A DNA stretch of 64,000 bases from Cotesia glomerata (taxonomy: Eukaryota > Arthropoda > Insecta > Hymenoptera > Braconidae), in the NCBI RefSeq assembly GCF_020080835.1, contig NC_058161.1:11287297-11351296 (forward strand), in the 5' to 3' direction. Positions 45,468 through 57,355 of this stretch are shown here, piece by piece (the stretch's first letter is position 1; each line of letters starts with the position of its first letter). The position numbers and the translations under genes are program-made. The notes beneath the pieces were generated by a model. It saw nothing but the letters and a program-made list of their open reading frames with translations. It did no database searches and was not told the DNA's origin.

Positions 45468-48400
45468 CTATGATTTTAACAAATTTGTACTTTCCTGAAG
45501 ACAAGCACAGCCACAACCTGTCGGACAAACTCTTTCATTAGTAAACCACGCTGCAAGATGTTGCGTATGCCCACCGTGGCCGCAAATAAGACAAAATGTA
45601 CTATGGCCTAAAATATTATTAAATATAATTAAAAAAAGAAGATTATTATACAACTACATAGTATTAATTAACTACTCACCTTTAACTGAAATATGACAAA
45701 TAATGCATTGAAACGTTAAGCGTTTACAACTAGTACATTGTGGTTCTCGATTTGTTTGCTTACAAAGATGACACTCGCTTTGAAGTTTAACATCTTTCTG
45801 CGAGTCGAGGTGGGAGGCACTAACATGTTTTAAAATTTGAGCCCTTCCATCAAGAAGTCTCCACCTGTGAAGAACTTCTGCATAAACTTTTTTGTAACGG
45901 TCATACAATAGAGTATTGTTTTCATCCAATAATCGAATACTGCGGCCTATATCATTTAAAGAATCTGGAAAAGTTTTTGAATCATCCAATGATTCGGACC
46001 ATGAACTTGATCGATTGTATTTCAAGTTTTGAACACTCCAGCCTTCTGAGCTAGTATCCGCATGATGAATTGTGTGATATGGAGAACCTCCAGGCTTAAA
46101 AAAAAATAGCAGTATTATTTACTGATCGGTTTTTACTACTCAAAAATTGTCATGTTTTGTCAATAATTTTTTAATTAATATATAATTATTTAATTTTTCA
46201 ACTTTAACTTTTTACTGGCAATAAGTTTTGAGGACTAATTATATTCTAAACATCATAGCAATAAATTTCATAAAGTAGCTAATCAAGTACTATTAATTAA
46301 ATGCGACATTCTATTTAAATTGATATAATTCCCAGAATACAGAATATTCTATACATCTTATGCATTATTGGTTCAAATTATCAATATAACTTACGCTAAC
46401 ATTGACTGATTTACTCGTTAAGTATCCCAGACTATTGTCATGACTTTCTGAACGATCGCTAAAGACACAGCTCAACATTCCAGCCATCTGAATATCTGAT
46501 TGATTTACATAATGTTGAATCCTATAAATATTAATTTTAAAATGTTATAAATCATGATTGAAAATAAATTTAATATATCACTTTACTTACAGAGAATGTA
46601 CAAGTTTTTGTCCAAATGGATGAAGTGGCCAAGGCAAAACTATGTCTTGAATTTGACATAAATTTTGTGACGGATTTGATAACGGCGAAATAACAAGTGC
46701 AGATAAACACCATGCTTGAATTAGATCAGGACGATTTAATAATGAAGCGACATTAGCATTATGTTGACACATTGACGGAATTTCTAACAAATTTAAGCTA
46801 GAAAAGATTTGAATATTATCTATAAATTATTGTTAATTTAAATATAAATATTAATCATTAAAGTTTTGAGTATTTACATATACTTCTCAGCAAGTTCTTT
46901 GTTTACAAAAAATAATAATGAAGTATCATACACAGTAACTAATGAATAGTAATTTTTGTTATAACAATTCTGATTTTGAGTTACAGATGAATTATAAACA
47001 TTTTTTCTTGATGATCTTTGTTGCTATTTTATAATAGATAATAAATTATTAAAATTAAGTGTGGAATTTGACGTAAAAATATCCATAAAAAATAATTAAA
47101 ACATACCCGTTCGGGAAAATAAAATGAACTAATTGACATAGTATCTCCAGACTGACCATATGAATTGGAATATAAATTCATGTATGATCCACTATTCCCA
47201 ATATTTCCCAAAGCAGAAAGAGAACGCGGTGTACTACCATCTGGTTTAATAGCAAACGAGCGCCTGGTAAAAGTTGAGCGACCGAAACAAACAAGAATCC
47301 CTAAACTGCAAAATTTAGCACCTGATGTTCTTGGAAATGGAATATAATTATCTTGATAATTTGTACAAATAGTCGTTGAGTTTAAAAAATCAGCATTAGA
47401 CTGAATGTGATAATCTAAAAGATTAGATTCACTTTCGCTTGGAACACAAGTTTGTTCTAAAGTTATGATAAGTTGTCTTAAGCAAGGTTCTAAGCAAGTT
47501 CGATTTTTTTTAACTCTTTGTTGCGAAGTTTGTTTAAGAACTCTTAATAATTTAGCCATTGTTGTATTATCAACTGTAGTACCCGAACAAAACTGAAACG
47601 TAGGTTGTGCACTATAAGGATAGTTTCCAGGAAAATTGACTTTTAATATAACATGATAGTTTTTGTTTCTCGCTGTCACTGTACAACTTCTTTCTATGAC
47701 ATCCATTGAATTCAGTTCGATGTTAGGAATATTCATATTTATTAATGAAAATTCTTGTTGTAAAGTTTTTGGTTGGGTTGGCGATGGTAATTCTTTGTCA
47801 TGGTCTAAATTGGTACTAGCTTCATTAGATATCATTTGCATATCAACCTGAGAAGATGAATAACTTAATTCATTATCATTTTGAGAGTCATTCAGTTGAA
47901 GATCTTGAACAGATTGTAATGCTCCTGTAAAAGAAATATGTATACATATACATATTTTGATTTTAATGATAGAAAGAAATGATCAAAATTTTATTTTCTT
48001 GGAAGAAAAAGAAATAGAAAAATTGAGTAATTTATTTGTACTTATTTTCACGTCTATAATAACTTTGAAAGTATTTTAATCAAATGATTCTATTCTTTTT
48101 GTTTATTAAAACAAAAAAAATTATATTTTCTCGAGTACGTAAGCTGGATTATTATCGCAAAAGTATTAACTTACTTAAATTTGTATCTTCAGAGTATTGG
48201 GTATATAAGGATGTAGCATCGTCCATATCATGACCACATAATTTTTTTAAAAACCCATCAATTTTGAATATCCTCAAACATTGATCTTTTGACCATGTTA
48301 TCAAATCGTAGTCATTACTGTTTACTTTAGGATGCCGCCATTGAAACTCTAAAACAACATCCGTGTGTCCGACAAAAGTATGAATTGGCGTATTTAGATT

Positions 48401-48530
48401 TGCTATGTTCCATAGTAAGAGGCTATTTTCTCCACGACGCAGAGGTGGAACAACTATTGTCACCAGACTTTCTCCAAATGGCTAGAAAGAAAAAATAATG
48501 TTAATTTCAAAAAACTTGGCTCAGTTAATG

Positions 48531-48561
<31 letters not shown>

Positions 48562-50572
48562 GTGTATCTGGCTCTCCAAACAGGATAATTTGTTGACAAA
48601 ATACTGTCGACTTTACGAGGATTACAAATATCAAAAACTTTAACAGTGCAATCTTGACTTGAGGTAGCTATTTGGTTTTGTTGAAATGGACACCAGTCTA
48701 ATCCATGAATCTTGGTTAAATGAGCGGCAATGTATTGTACAGGACTATTACTTTTTCTCTGATCCCATATTTTAATATCACCGTCATGAGCTGTGGCTAA
48801 CGTATAAGATAGTAAGGGACTCCATTTTACTTGCGAAGAACCCGCTATAATAAAACAAATTCCTTATTTTGTAGAGATTCAATTTCTTTGAAAGAAGTGA
48901 ATATTTGTGTATTTAAATATTGATAAGTTTAAATTAAATTATCAATCTGTAACTTCAGTTTTCTCATTTTGGAAGTACAGAAAGCGTAAAAAAATTTTAA
49001 CTTGAGGAAGTCCAAGCGCTGCTTATGTTAAGGTAGTTGTAGCGTGATAGGCATTTCAACAGAAAATTATGAAATTTTTTTTATTGAAAGATAAATATAT
49101 TAATAATTCACTACCAAAATTTCAGATCAATTGACCGCACCGTTTTTGAGTAATTAATTTTCGAAATTGTATCTTTTACACGTAGAGGTATAGAGAGATG
49201 GTAAAGTTAGTATGAAATCTTCCATACCACTCGAGTGGGCCAAAGATTTCATACTAACTTTCCCATCTCTCTATACCTCTTCGTGTAAAAGATACAATTT
49301 CGAAAATTAATTACTCAAAAACGGTGCGGTCAATTGATCTGAAATTTTGGTAGTGAATTATTAATATATTTATCTTTCAATAAAAAAAATTTCATAATTT
49401 TCTGTTGAAATGCCTATCACGCTACAACTACCTTAAATAAAAATGATTAGATAAGAATGTAAATTAATTTTTTATAATACTTGAAACTTTTACATACACC
49501 ATAAAACTTAACTTATTGATAGTGCATAGATTAGTTCAAGGTAAATTTAGTTAGCAAACGCATAAACTAACAGTCATTTTGTAAAACAAAAAATTCCTCA
49601 TTCTCACCTACTGCTGACAAAGACAGAGACGGTTTTCTGGAATCTCTCAGATCCCAAACGTGGATAAAAGTATCTATACTACAAGAAGCTATAATATCAG
49701 GTTCCTTAGGATGCCAATTTAGATCACTAACAACTCTGTTGTGCCCTTTTAGAGTGTGAATTATTGGCAGATCTTGATTATTGTTACCGGCAACACTCAA
49801 AATTTCAATTCTTGTGTTACTCTATTAAAATATAATTTATTTTAATCAAGAAACATTTCACTTCTCCCTATAGATATATTTAGTTTTAAACAATAACTCA
49901 CAGATATGGCACAAAAATGATAATTACTTATAGTAGGATTCCATTCAGCAGAGCCAACTTCATATTTACTTTGTCGGGGATATTTTTTTAATGAATTTAA
50001 TTCATCACCATCATCCAATTTTTTTATGGCTAAAAATCTGCGCCTAAAAATAATAGAATAAAGAAAAATAATAAAATAAATAATGTAAAATTTTAATATT
50101 AATAAAACGAATTATTGTAAATTGATACTTACCCAGCTAACAAGACATAAGATCCAGTAGTGTCCAATGCCATTGTGTTCGCCTAAAAATAATGGAATTT
50201 TGATATTAATTATTTTCTCGAGTATTCTGATCATAGTTGAATATCATAAGAGATAACTCTGATTAAAAGTAACTGATGTACGATAATTTTTTTCTTAAGT
50301 AAATAAATAAATAATTTAAATACTGGATTTACAAAATTAATGGGTAAAATTAGTAATTGTAATTTAAATAAGATTTATTTCTAATTGAATTATTTCGACA
50401 AGAGTTAAATAGAAAATCTTAAAAAACGACGTAAGAGTAACAATTAAAAAAATGAATATGGTCTTTTAGTTTATGTATATGTATTAATATATGTATTTAA
50501 TTTAAATAATAATTTTACCTGTAAATCTCGATGTTCAGTGACAACATAGTCACTTACCCAACGTTTCAGCAT
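45468..50572 (-). CDS. WDR59: WDR59, GATOR2 complex subunit
   Basis: Subunit of GATOR2, which opposes GATOR1 and so supports TORC1 activity at the lysosome. Twelve exons: 50519-50572, 50133-50182, 49902-50043, 49608-49821, 48561-48844, 48175-48481, 47107-47924, 46884-47023, 46591-46797, 46395-46521, 45680-46094, 45468-45607. They sum to 2,898 bases, 965 residues plus stop, like the human protein. Blocks: MLKRWVSDYVVTEHRDLQ start, WD40 repeats (HPKEPDIIASCSIDTFIHVW, SYTLATAHDGDIKIWDQRKS, SSQDCTVKVFDICNPRKV), VWRARYTPFGESLVTIVVPP, an RWD domain (YHVILKVNFPGNYPYSAQPT), and a C-terminal Zn-binding RING-type end (CHLCKQTNREPQCTSCKR, HSTFCLICGHGGHTQHLAAW, CPTGCGCACL). Intron 4 carries a TTAA MITE; the exon 5 donor is GT followed by a T run. 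The start is fixed by homology. Confidence 0.96.
48531..48559. repeat. Poly(A) run of 29 at a WDR59 5' splice site
   Basis: On the gene strand this is the U run that begins at the donor of exon 5 (ACG|GTTTT...). The intron is only 79 bases. Confidence 0.9.
49032..49432. mobile_element. TTAA-flanked palindromic MITE, copy 1, in WDR59 intron 4
   Basis: 401 bp, flanked by TTAA at 49028-49031 and 49433-49436, with ends GGTAGTTGTAGCGTGATAGG / CCTATCACGCTACAACTACC. The two arms are near-perfect reverse complements of about 185 bases around CCACTCGAGTGG. The non-palindromic letters of the centre run opposite to those of copy 2, so the two copies inserted in opposite orientation. A TTAA target fits the piggyBac superfamily. 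No coding capacity. Confidence 0.9.
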
Positions 50573-51212
50573 TTTACTAAAAAATATTTCAAGTTCTCAC
50601 CATTCTTTAGAGTTTTAGACAGTTGACTTAGGTGTATTATTGTTTTTTTTTTTTTTTTTTTACATTTCTCATTCCAATAGATAAAAGTATCTCATCATCC
50701 TCTATGATAGACAGTGTTGGCAGACCCGTGAAAAATTATTATTGTATCAGGGCCGTAAAATTATTGTACTTTGAATAAAATTATTGCACATTTCAAAATT
50801 ATGTTTAATTGTCGCTTGATTGCTTGAGTTTTTTAAAATATAGTTAAAGTATTACTATTCATATGATAATTATGTAATTATTTAACATAATTTTGTAGAA
50901 ATGCAATTTTTTAGACGAGTATCTACACTTGAGAACTTACTTAATTATTAATATGGCGGGAAATTTAACTCAGGTATTTCAATAAGATCATGGTAAGGAA
51001 ATAAGATCATTTTGCAGAAAAATAATGTCACCAACTTCCTTTTTAATTTTAAAGATTCAATAATATTTATTCAATTTTAAATATTTGATAAAATTAAGTT
51101 CGATTTTTAACATGTAATAATTTATATCTTTATTATTTAAAACATTCAATATCTTTTTAATTTTTTTTTAAATTACGATATTGCTCATTAATCAAAACAA
51201 TCACAAAATATT

Positions 51213-52713
51213 TCACTTTTTATAATCTGGCAATCTTACATTATCAATATTTTCAGAGTCTGAATTGTCAGATTCTGATTCATCAATCAAAGACAGAACC
51301 ATTCTTTCAAAATTTGCAGATGTGGAAGTAATAGGTACTTCTTTAGCTTTTTGATTATTTTTCTTGTTACTTTTAGGATAAAGTACAATACTCGTCATCC
51401 TACTGCATTCTTCACGAGTTAGCTCATAAGATACACAATCTTTGTTCACTCGTTGTCTAGCTAGAAGCAAGCTATTAACAGTTGATGTTACTAATTTATT
51501 TCTTGTCTTCGTTTTTATTAAATTTACTGCACTAAATACTCCTTCACATTCTGTATTGGAATGAGGTAGAGAAAGTACATTCAACGCAAATTTGGACAAA
51601 TTTTTGAAGCTATAAAATACTTGGTCATCTTCACCTCGGTCAAATAAATTGTGCCAAAAAACGTTAATATCGTCCTCCTTACTCATATGGGAAGATAATT
51701 CATAAGCAGGTAGCTTTCTTCATTCATTATCAATAATTTGATATTGATTTTCATCAACTAATCGTGGTAACGATTGCATTCAAGGAAGCAAGCTCGGTAC
51801 AATATCTCTATAGGTTTCATTCATTGCATTTACTGGCTTTAATGCAGACATTCTTTGTAATGTAATATCGTCAAAATCAAATCTTTTTTTAATTTCAAGA
51901 CAGCCAGTCAAAATAAAATTTTTACAACCCGTGTAAGAATCATTTTTTAGTTGAGTATTATTTCTCATTTCCGGTTGTTGTAAATATATAGCGACGTTTG
52001 ATCCTCGATACATGTTTTCAAGCCGTAAAAACTGTTCTTGATTCGATGGGTCAATTTTTTGTATCGAAGTCTTATTAACGTAGTCTCGTACCATGTATGT
52101 TTATAATAAATCAAGGTAGATAAGTTTGACTTCATCACACATACTAGCAATTATTGGTTTATCGGATTGAAACAATTTGTTTAAATCTGTAAATTTTGGT
52201 AAAATCCAGTCTAGGAATAAAAAATACAATGTTACTAACGGATCCGAAAGAGCATACAGTATGTTATATCTACAGACCGCAATTTTACTTTCGACTTTTC
52301 TTGTTTAAAATATATTTGTAATGCATTCCATTGTTCTAATAATCGTGATACTACTGCAGTCAATGACAACCATCGAGTCAGCGACGGGTGTAATATTTTA
52401 TGGATGTCTAGATCCAAAAATATTTGAAACTTTTGAAAATGAGGCTGTCTCTTAGAACTAGATTTAAAATAATTATAAACATCACGCGCTAAATCTTCAC
52501 ATGTACGAGGAAGCTCTTTGCAGGCTTCACTTGCACACAAATGCATTGAATGGCAAATGCATTTTAATACTGATATACCAAGACACTTTTCCCGAAACCG
52601 GCTAGCCACTGAATTGTTAATTCCCATCATTTTATTACATCCATCAGATGCAAATCCTATCACATTTTTAAAATTTATGTTATATTTATCGAATGAGTTC
52701 TCAATACATTTAA
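51213..52713 (-). pseudogene. hAT transposase, C-terminal half (broken)
   Basis: Frames in order: CIENSFDKYNINFKNVIGFA then SDGCNKMMGINNSVASRFRE and LKCICHSMHLCASEACKELP (52235-52713), RWLSLTAVVSRLLEQWNALQ, then MVRDYVNKTSIQKIDPSNQE (51780-52094), and the dimerisation domain NLSKFALNVLSLPHSNTECE with VFSAVNLIKTKTRNKL (51213-51686). The D of ASDGCNKM and the C-x-CH motif match the hAT RNase H core. The frames are not continuous and the N-terminal part is split off by a MITE, so the gene is dead. Confidence 0.82.
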
Positions 52714-53114
52714 GGTAGTTGTAGCGTGATAGGCATTTCAACAGAAAATTATGAAATTTTTTTTATTGAAAGATAAATATATTAATAATTCACTACCAAA
52801 ATTTCAGATCAATTGACCGCACCGTTTTTGAGTAATTAATTTTTGAAATTGCATCTTTTACACGTAGCGGTATAGAGAGATGATAAAGTTAGTATGAAAT
52901 CTTTGGCCCACTCGAGTGGTATGGAAGATTTCATACTAACTTTACCATCTCTCTATACCTCTACGTGTAAAAGATACAATTTCGAAAATTAATTACTCAA
53001 AAACGGTGCGGTCAATTGATCTGAAATTTTGGTAGTGAATTATTAATATATTTATCTTTCAATAAAAAAAATTTCATAATTTTCTGTTGAAATGCCTATC
53101 ACGCTACAACTACC
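52714..53114. mobile_element. TTAA-flanked palindromic MITE, copy 2, inside hAT
   Basis: 401 bp like copy 1, flanked by TTAA at 52710-52713 and 53115-53118. It interrupts the hAT transposase. The right half, from 52898 on, was carried into the duplicated block at 42,173. Few substitutions separate it from copy 1. Confidence 0.9.
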
Positions 53115-53700
53115 TTAAATAAGTGCTCAGCTGTAGCTGCTTGGGCAATGATTTCTTGACTAGAAGAAGCAGCAGTAGAAACATCCATTCCAGAGTCATT
53201 AATTTCTCTTTCAAAAATCTGTTGCAGTTTCCAAAATCTACTCACTATTTTTCCTTCAACATTATCGTAAAACCTGTATAAAAAGAAATGAAATTTAATA
53301 AAAATGAAAATCATACTGACGAAAAGCAAAAATAAAAACCACCTGACTACAATGCATAATGTTTGAATCGCTGAAATATCAGTTGACTCATCAATTAATA
53401 TGCTGAAAAACGTATTTTTTAATTTTTCACACAAAGTCACAGTTTGTGATTCTGCAATGACATTTTTAACAACTGCTTTAGCTTTAGTCGGTTTCAATTG
53501 TACTTCTTGAAGTGTTTTCGAGTTTCAATAACAGTCTTTCAGTAAATCTATTAAGTGATCCATAATGTTGAATGATAAATTATGCTCGCAACCATGAAAG
53601 CACACATTTTTATTTCAGCTCTCTTAGTTAAAGAGCTCATTGATGATTTTTCTTTGCTACTATCGATACATTTTTTTAATGATTGTTGACTTTCGGATGG
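53099..53700 (-). pseudogene. hAT transposase N-terminal part, deletion copy
   Basis: Same sequence as 42,374-42,985, including the intron and the in-frame TGA, but cut at GATTCC (53710), so the zinc finger and start are missing. Confidence 0.8.
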
Positions 53701-53710
53701 GACTGATTCC

Positions 53711-54552
53711 AACTCTGAAACATCAGCAGTTCGATGTGATGTTACATGTCCATACCTTACTCATAGGTATCTCCATCTACAAACATGAATTTACTCTCAA
53801 CTAGTGTGTAGAAAATTTCGGGCCTGTTTTTTAATCCGAGGTAAAATTTTATTCAATGTTGAGGTGTTATGTCCTCTTCTTGGTGGACAACGATAGAAAT
53901 CTTTATTTAAATTTAAAGTTACCGACGTGGTCTTTGATTTGCCCGGGAATATTGAAATACTCAACTTTATCAACGGGAACTTGTAGGATGAGGAAAATGA
54001 TATAAAATGAATATAAATTAAATAAATAATTGAACGGAATGAAGTTAACTGAATCGAAGTATATATTCAAAAGACTTTACACAAAATTAGAAACGAGGTG
54101 ATAAGTCTGAGCTCGAATACTATTCTGATTCTTCACTAAAATTTACTAAGTCCGACTCGCAGCAGTAGAAGTGGCGGGGGCGGATCTCCCTGCCATCCGA
54201 GTATTCCGCTGTACTGGCCTTTTGGCAACGTTGATTGGTCCTTCTTCTTCCTTCTGGGTCCTAGCTGTACTCCTACTCAGGTACTCGTCCTTTCCGGCCG
54301 TTGTTGAACTACCTGGGCTCGCCAGCAGAGTTTGTCCGAAGTTTCATCATCCCTGGGAATTTACCGGACTGAGTGGTTGAACTGGACTCGTCATAAATGA
54401 GGGTCACTAATCTGCTCAGACTATCTTCTCGCATTTTTTTATACAACATGTTATATTTCTTATGAGATTAAAATATATTTTATAATTTCTATAATTACTT
54501 AAGTCGAGGGCAATTAGGTAGTAAATTTATATATTTATGGCTTAATCCTCTT
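53711..54552. repeat. Flank segment duplicated at 43,779-44,620
   Basis: 842 bases, the same length as its partner and with no difference that I noticed. It includes a GC-richer part around 54,150-54,420. No protein or RNA recognised. As sequence beyond the hAT insertion it may be native upstream DNA of WDR59, or another old element. Confidence 0.85.
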
Positions 54553-54794
54553 TTCTATCTTATTATTCCTAGTCTATTATGCTGAATTTTCAGAGAGTAA
54601 AAATACATTTTAACAATAACATTTTTTACTAATAGCTAAAAGTCTAGACCTAGATTGAGGGGTTTTCCCAAAAGTTTTCTTATAATTATAAAAATAAATT
54701 TTAATGTTAAAATTTGCGCTATCAAAGGGGTATCATCAGTGCTCGCGTGGCAGCGCCAGTCGCGATTCAACTAAACCGTGATATGACATCACAG

Positions 54795-55005
54795 AGGGTA
54801 GGCCGTTGTAAATGTATTTTCAAAAATTTTATTTTTTCTAATTATATCTTACATAAATCTGGAAATTAAATTAAATAAAGTTTTAGAAAAATAATACAAG
54901 ATTAGCGATGTGGAAGCTTTATAATAGTTTATTAAAATTTTTTTTCAAAAAGTAATTAGAAAAATAAAATTTCAGAAAATGCATTTACTACGACCTAGCC
55001 GTAAC
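54795..55005. repeat. Fold-back element, ~50-bp arms
   Basis: Left arm TAGGCCGTTGTAAATGTATT onward pairs with the right arm ending AATGCATTTACTACGACCTA. Both arms continue through 'ttttattttttctaatta'. No coding sequence. Confidence 0.65.
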
Positions 55006-55030
55006 ACCCTTACATTCACACGGCATGTAT

Positions 55031-55268
55031 TTATTCGGACTTTTTTATGATACTGAAATCAACAGACATCTTACAATTTTTTAAATATTTATAACAATTA
55101 AATTATTATAAAAAAAATTTAGTACAAAAATGTCACATGTAGAAATTAAAAATAATTATAAATGCGAATTTTCAAAAATATTTTTTTTATTATAATTGAT
55201 TTGCTAAAAGATTTTCAAAAATTGTAAGATGTCTGCTGATTTCAGGATCATACTTTTTTACATATGAA
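55031..55268. repeat. Fold-back element, ~45-bp arms
   Basis: Left arm with GAAATCAACAGACATCTTAC near 55,054; right arm with GTAAGATGTCTGCTGATTTC near 55,226; the reverse-complement match extends both ways. No coding sequence. Confidence 0.7.
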
Positions 55269-55705
55269 TAGATATGTCGATGCTTCTATTATTTTGAAAG
55301 ATGCGGACATTCGTCACCCTCTATTTCTATCCTATATTATAAAATAGATGAAAGTCTTGAAGTTAGTCAAAGGTCGAAACTCGCAAAATACGGGCCACGA
55401 TTCATTATTGGTTAAAATTTAGGCGCGCGCGTAGCGCGCTATTTAAATTTATAGTTCTGTATAAATTATAATAATCATTCGTAACGAGTAAACTCCAGTC
55501 GTGCGTCGAAGCTGACACAAACAATTTTCTTTTAAGTCAGCTTTAAATAAGGGTCATTTTTTTCCAATTAAATATTCTGTTTTTAAACTGAAGATTCTAA
55601 GTATTGCGTTATGTCTTGAAAGATTTTATGATTATGAATTTACATAAATTTCGCGTGTTAGAGTAAAATTTATTTTAGTACTTATATATAAGTGGGGCTC
55701 TACTT

Positions 55706-56042
55706 ATTTTCAGACATAGAAAATCGAAAAATTCACTTACTCATTTTTTTTTTCTTCCACCAAAATGGTGAAAAATTGACAACGTTGTTTTCGAATCGTT
55801 CTACTGTTGAGATACACAAAAAAAAATTTACCAATCTTAAAGAAAAGTGCATCATCTTTAAATTGTCGATCAATAATTTAAGTTTAATTAGGAGATTTTT
55901 CAAATTCAAAAATCGCCATAAACTTTGATTTTCTGATAATCAAACCAGTTCTTATCTGTAATTCGCTGAAAGAAAAGAAAATTAAAGAGAAGAAATTTTC
56001 GAACGTCTTCATTTTTCGATTTTCTATGACTGAAAATCAATG
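55706..56042. repeat. Fold-back element, ~28-bp arms
   Basis: Left arm CATAGAAAATCGAAAAAT near 55,717 and right arm ATTTTTCGATTTTCTATG near 56,011. Third fold-back in succession upstream of WDR59. Confidence 0.6.
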
Positions 56043-57355
56043 AAGATCTACTTCTACATAAATATTGATGAAGTATTTGCTGCCCGCATTATCATAAACT
56101 GATGAATACTTATTGAATTAATAAACTCTAAAAATAATAATATTCAAGTTCTACAATAATTGTAAAAACAAAATATTTCTTTTACTTTTTTGATATTCTA
56201 CATCTCTAATTTTATTTTCATTTTTCTAAAAGTTTTATTTAATGATTAAATTTCATTAAGATTTCTTTTATTCTAGTGCTGTAAAAATTAATAAGTGCAT
56301 GATTTGTTATATATATATTCATTAAATTAATTTTAGTGTGTGATTTTAGTACATCGAAATTTTTTTGCCCATTATATAGCAACTGCATCTTGTATTGCGA
56401 ATAATTTCATGATATAAAATTTATCTGAAAGATGCAAACATGCATAAAACTTTTAAGAATCGTTAAAAACACTTCAGAAAAATTCAAAAACACAAAAGAA
56501 AGAATATTATAAAATAAAAGTACGAATTCTCATTGTTAATATGTTTTTACTGATGTTTTATTACTATAGTAGCACATTTTAATTCAACAATATTTTTACT
56601 CTTTGTAAAAAACTATTTTTTTTTACTTAATTAATGTTTATAAGTAAAAACTCTCAATAACTCTTCCATAACATAGAATTATGACATAATGGAAAAAAAA
56701 AAAGAAAAAATAAATAGAGTTATATTTCTCTTAACTGTAAATTATTCTAAAAAACTTAGTATTTTTAAATAGTTACCATTTAATTGGATACTTGAATTTT
56801 AAATTTAAGATATAATAATTTTTGCAAGTACTTAATAATTACATGCATTTTGTATGATCTATAAAATTGTGTGAATATTAATAACTCTTAGGTGTTAATA
56901 ACTATTATTAAATTTGATTTTGTATATAGAAAAAGTATAGATAATCATATAGAGCATTAAATATGTATTATTGTATTTTTGATGGATAAGTTTAAATACT
57001 AAAGACTCGAAACTATAGTAGAAGAATGCACAAAATTCCATCTCCCAAAAACATATGAAAGCCATATAATTTGATATATTTCTATTTTCTACAACTAATG
57101 TAGAATAATAGACATTAAATACACGCAATATACAGTGATAATATTCGATTATGATTCTTAAAGAAAATTAAACTTTTATTTAGCTAATTATAAAGCTGTA
57201 AATTTTATCGCGGAAACAATCATATTGTTGTATTGTTTTAAATTAAATATTTCGAAAAAAATAACTAATATTAATTTTTCTTAAAATTTTGAAAAAAAGT
57301 TAATTTAAATATAAAATTACGCTTGAATTGCAAGTAAAAATTTTATATTTATCGC
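56043..57355. other. Intergenic 3' of MAF1
   Basis: AT-rich with no coding pattern or recognisable repeat borders. Confidence 0.4.

Larger units (their letters stand above)
50712..53710 (-). mobile_element. hAT element remnant upstream of WDR59
   Basis: The element's 3' terminus CAGTGTTGGCAGACCC starts at 50712, preceded by the 8-bp ATGATAGA (50704-50711). Moving up come the C-terminal dimerisation region (51213-51686), a middle part (51780-52094), the catalytic region (52235-52713), an inserted MITE (52714-53114), and part of the N-terminal half (53115-53710). Then the sequence jumps directly to the flank at 53711. The BED finger and 5' terminus are lost in this copy but preserved in the block at 42,173-44,620. 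It lies 140 bases upstream of the WDR59 start codon. Confidence 0.88.

Noticed and set aside
47165..47347. Plus-strand frame within WDR59
   Set aside because: Shadow of the minus-strand WDR59 exon at 47107-47924.
55692..55928. 78-codon frame on the plus strand
   Set aside because: It lies within a fold-back element and has biased AT-rich composition.
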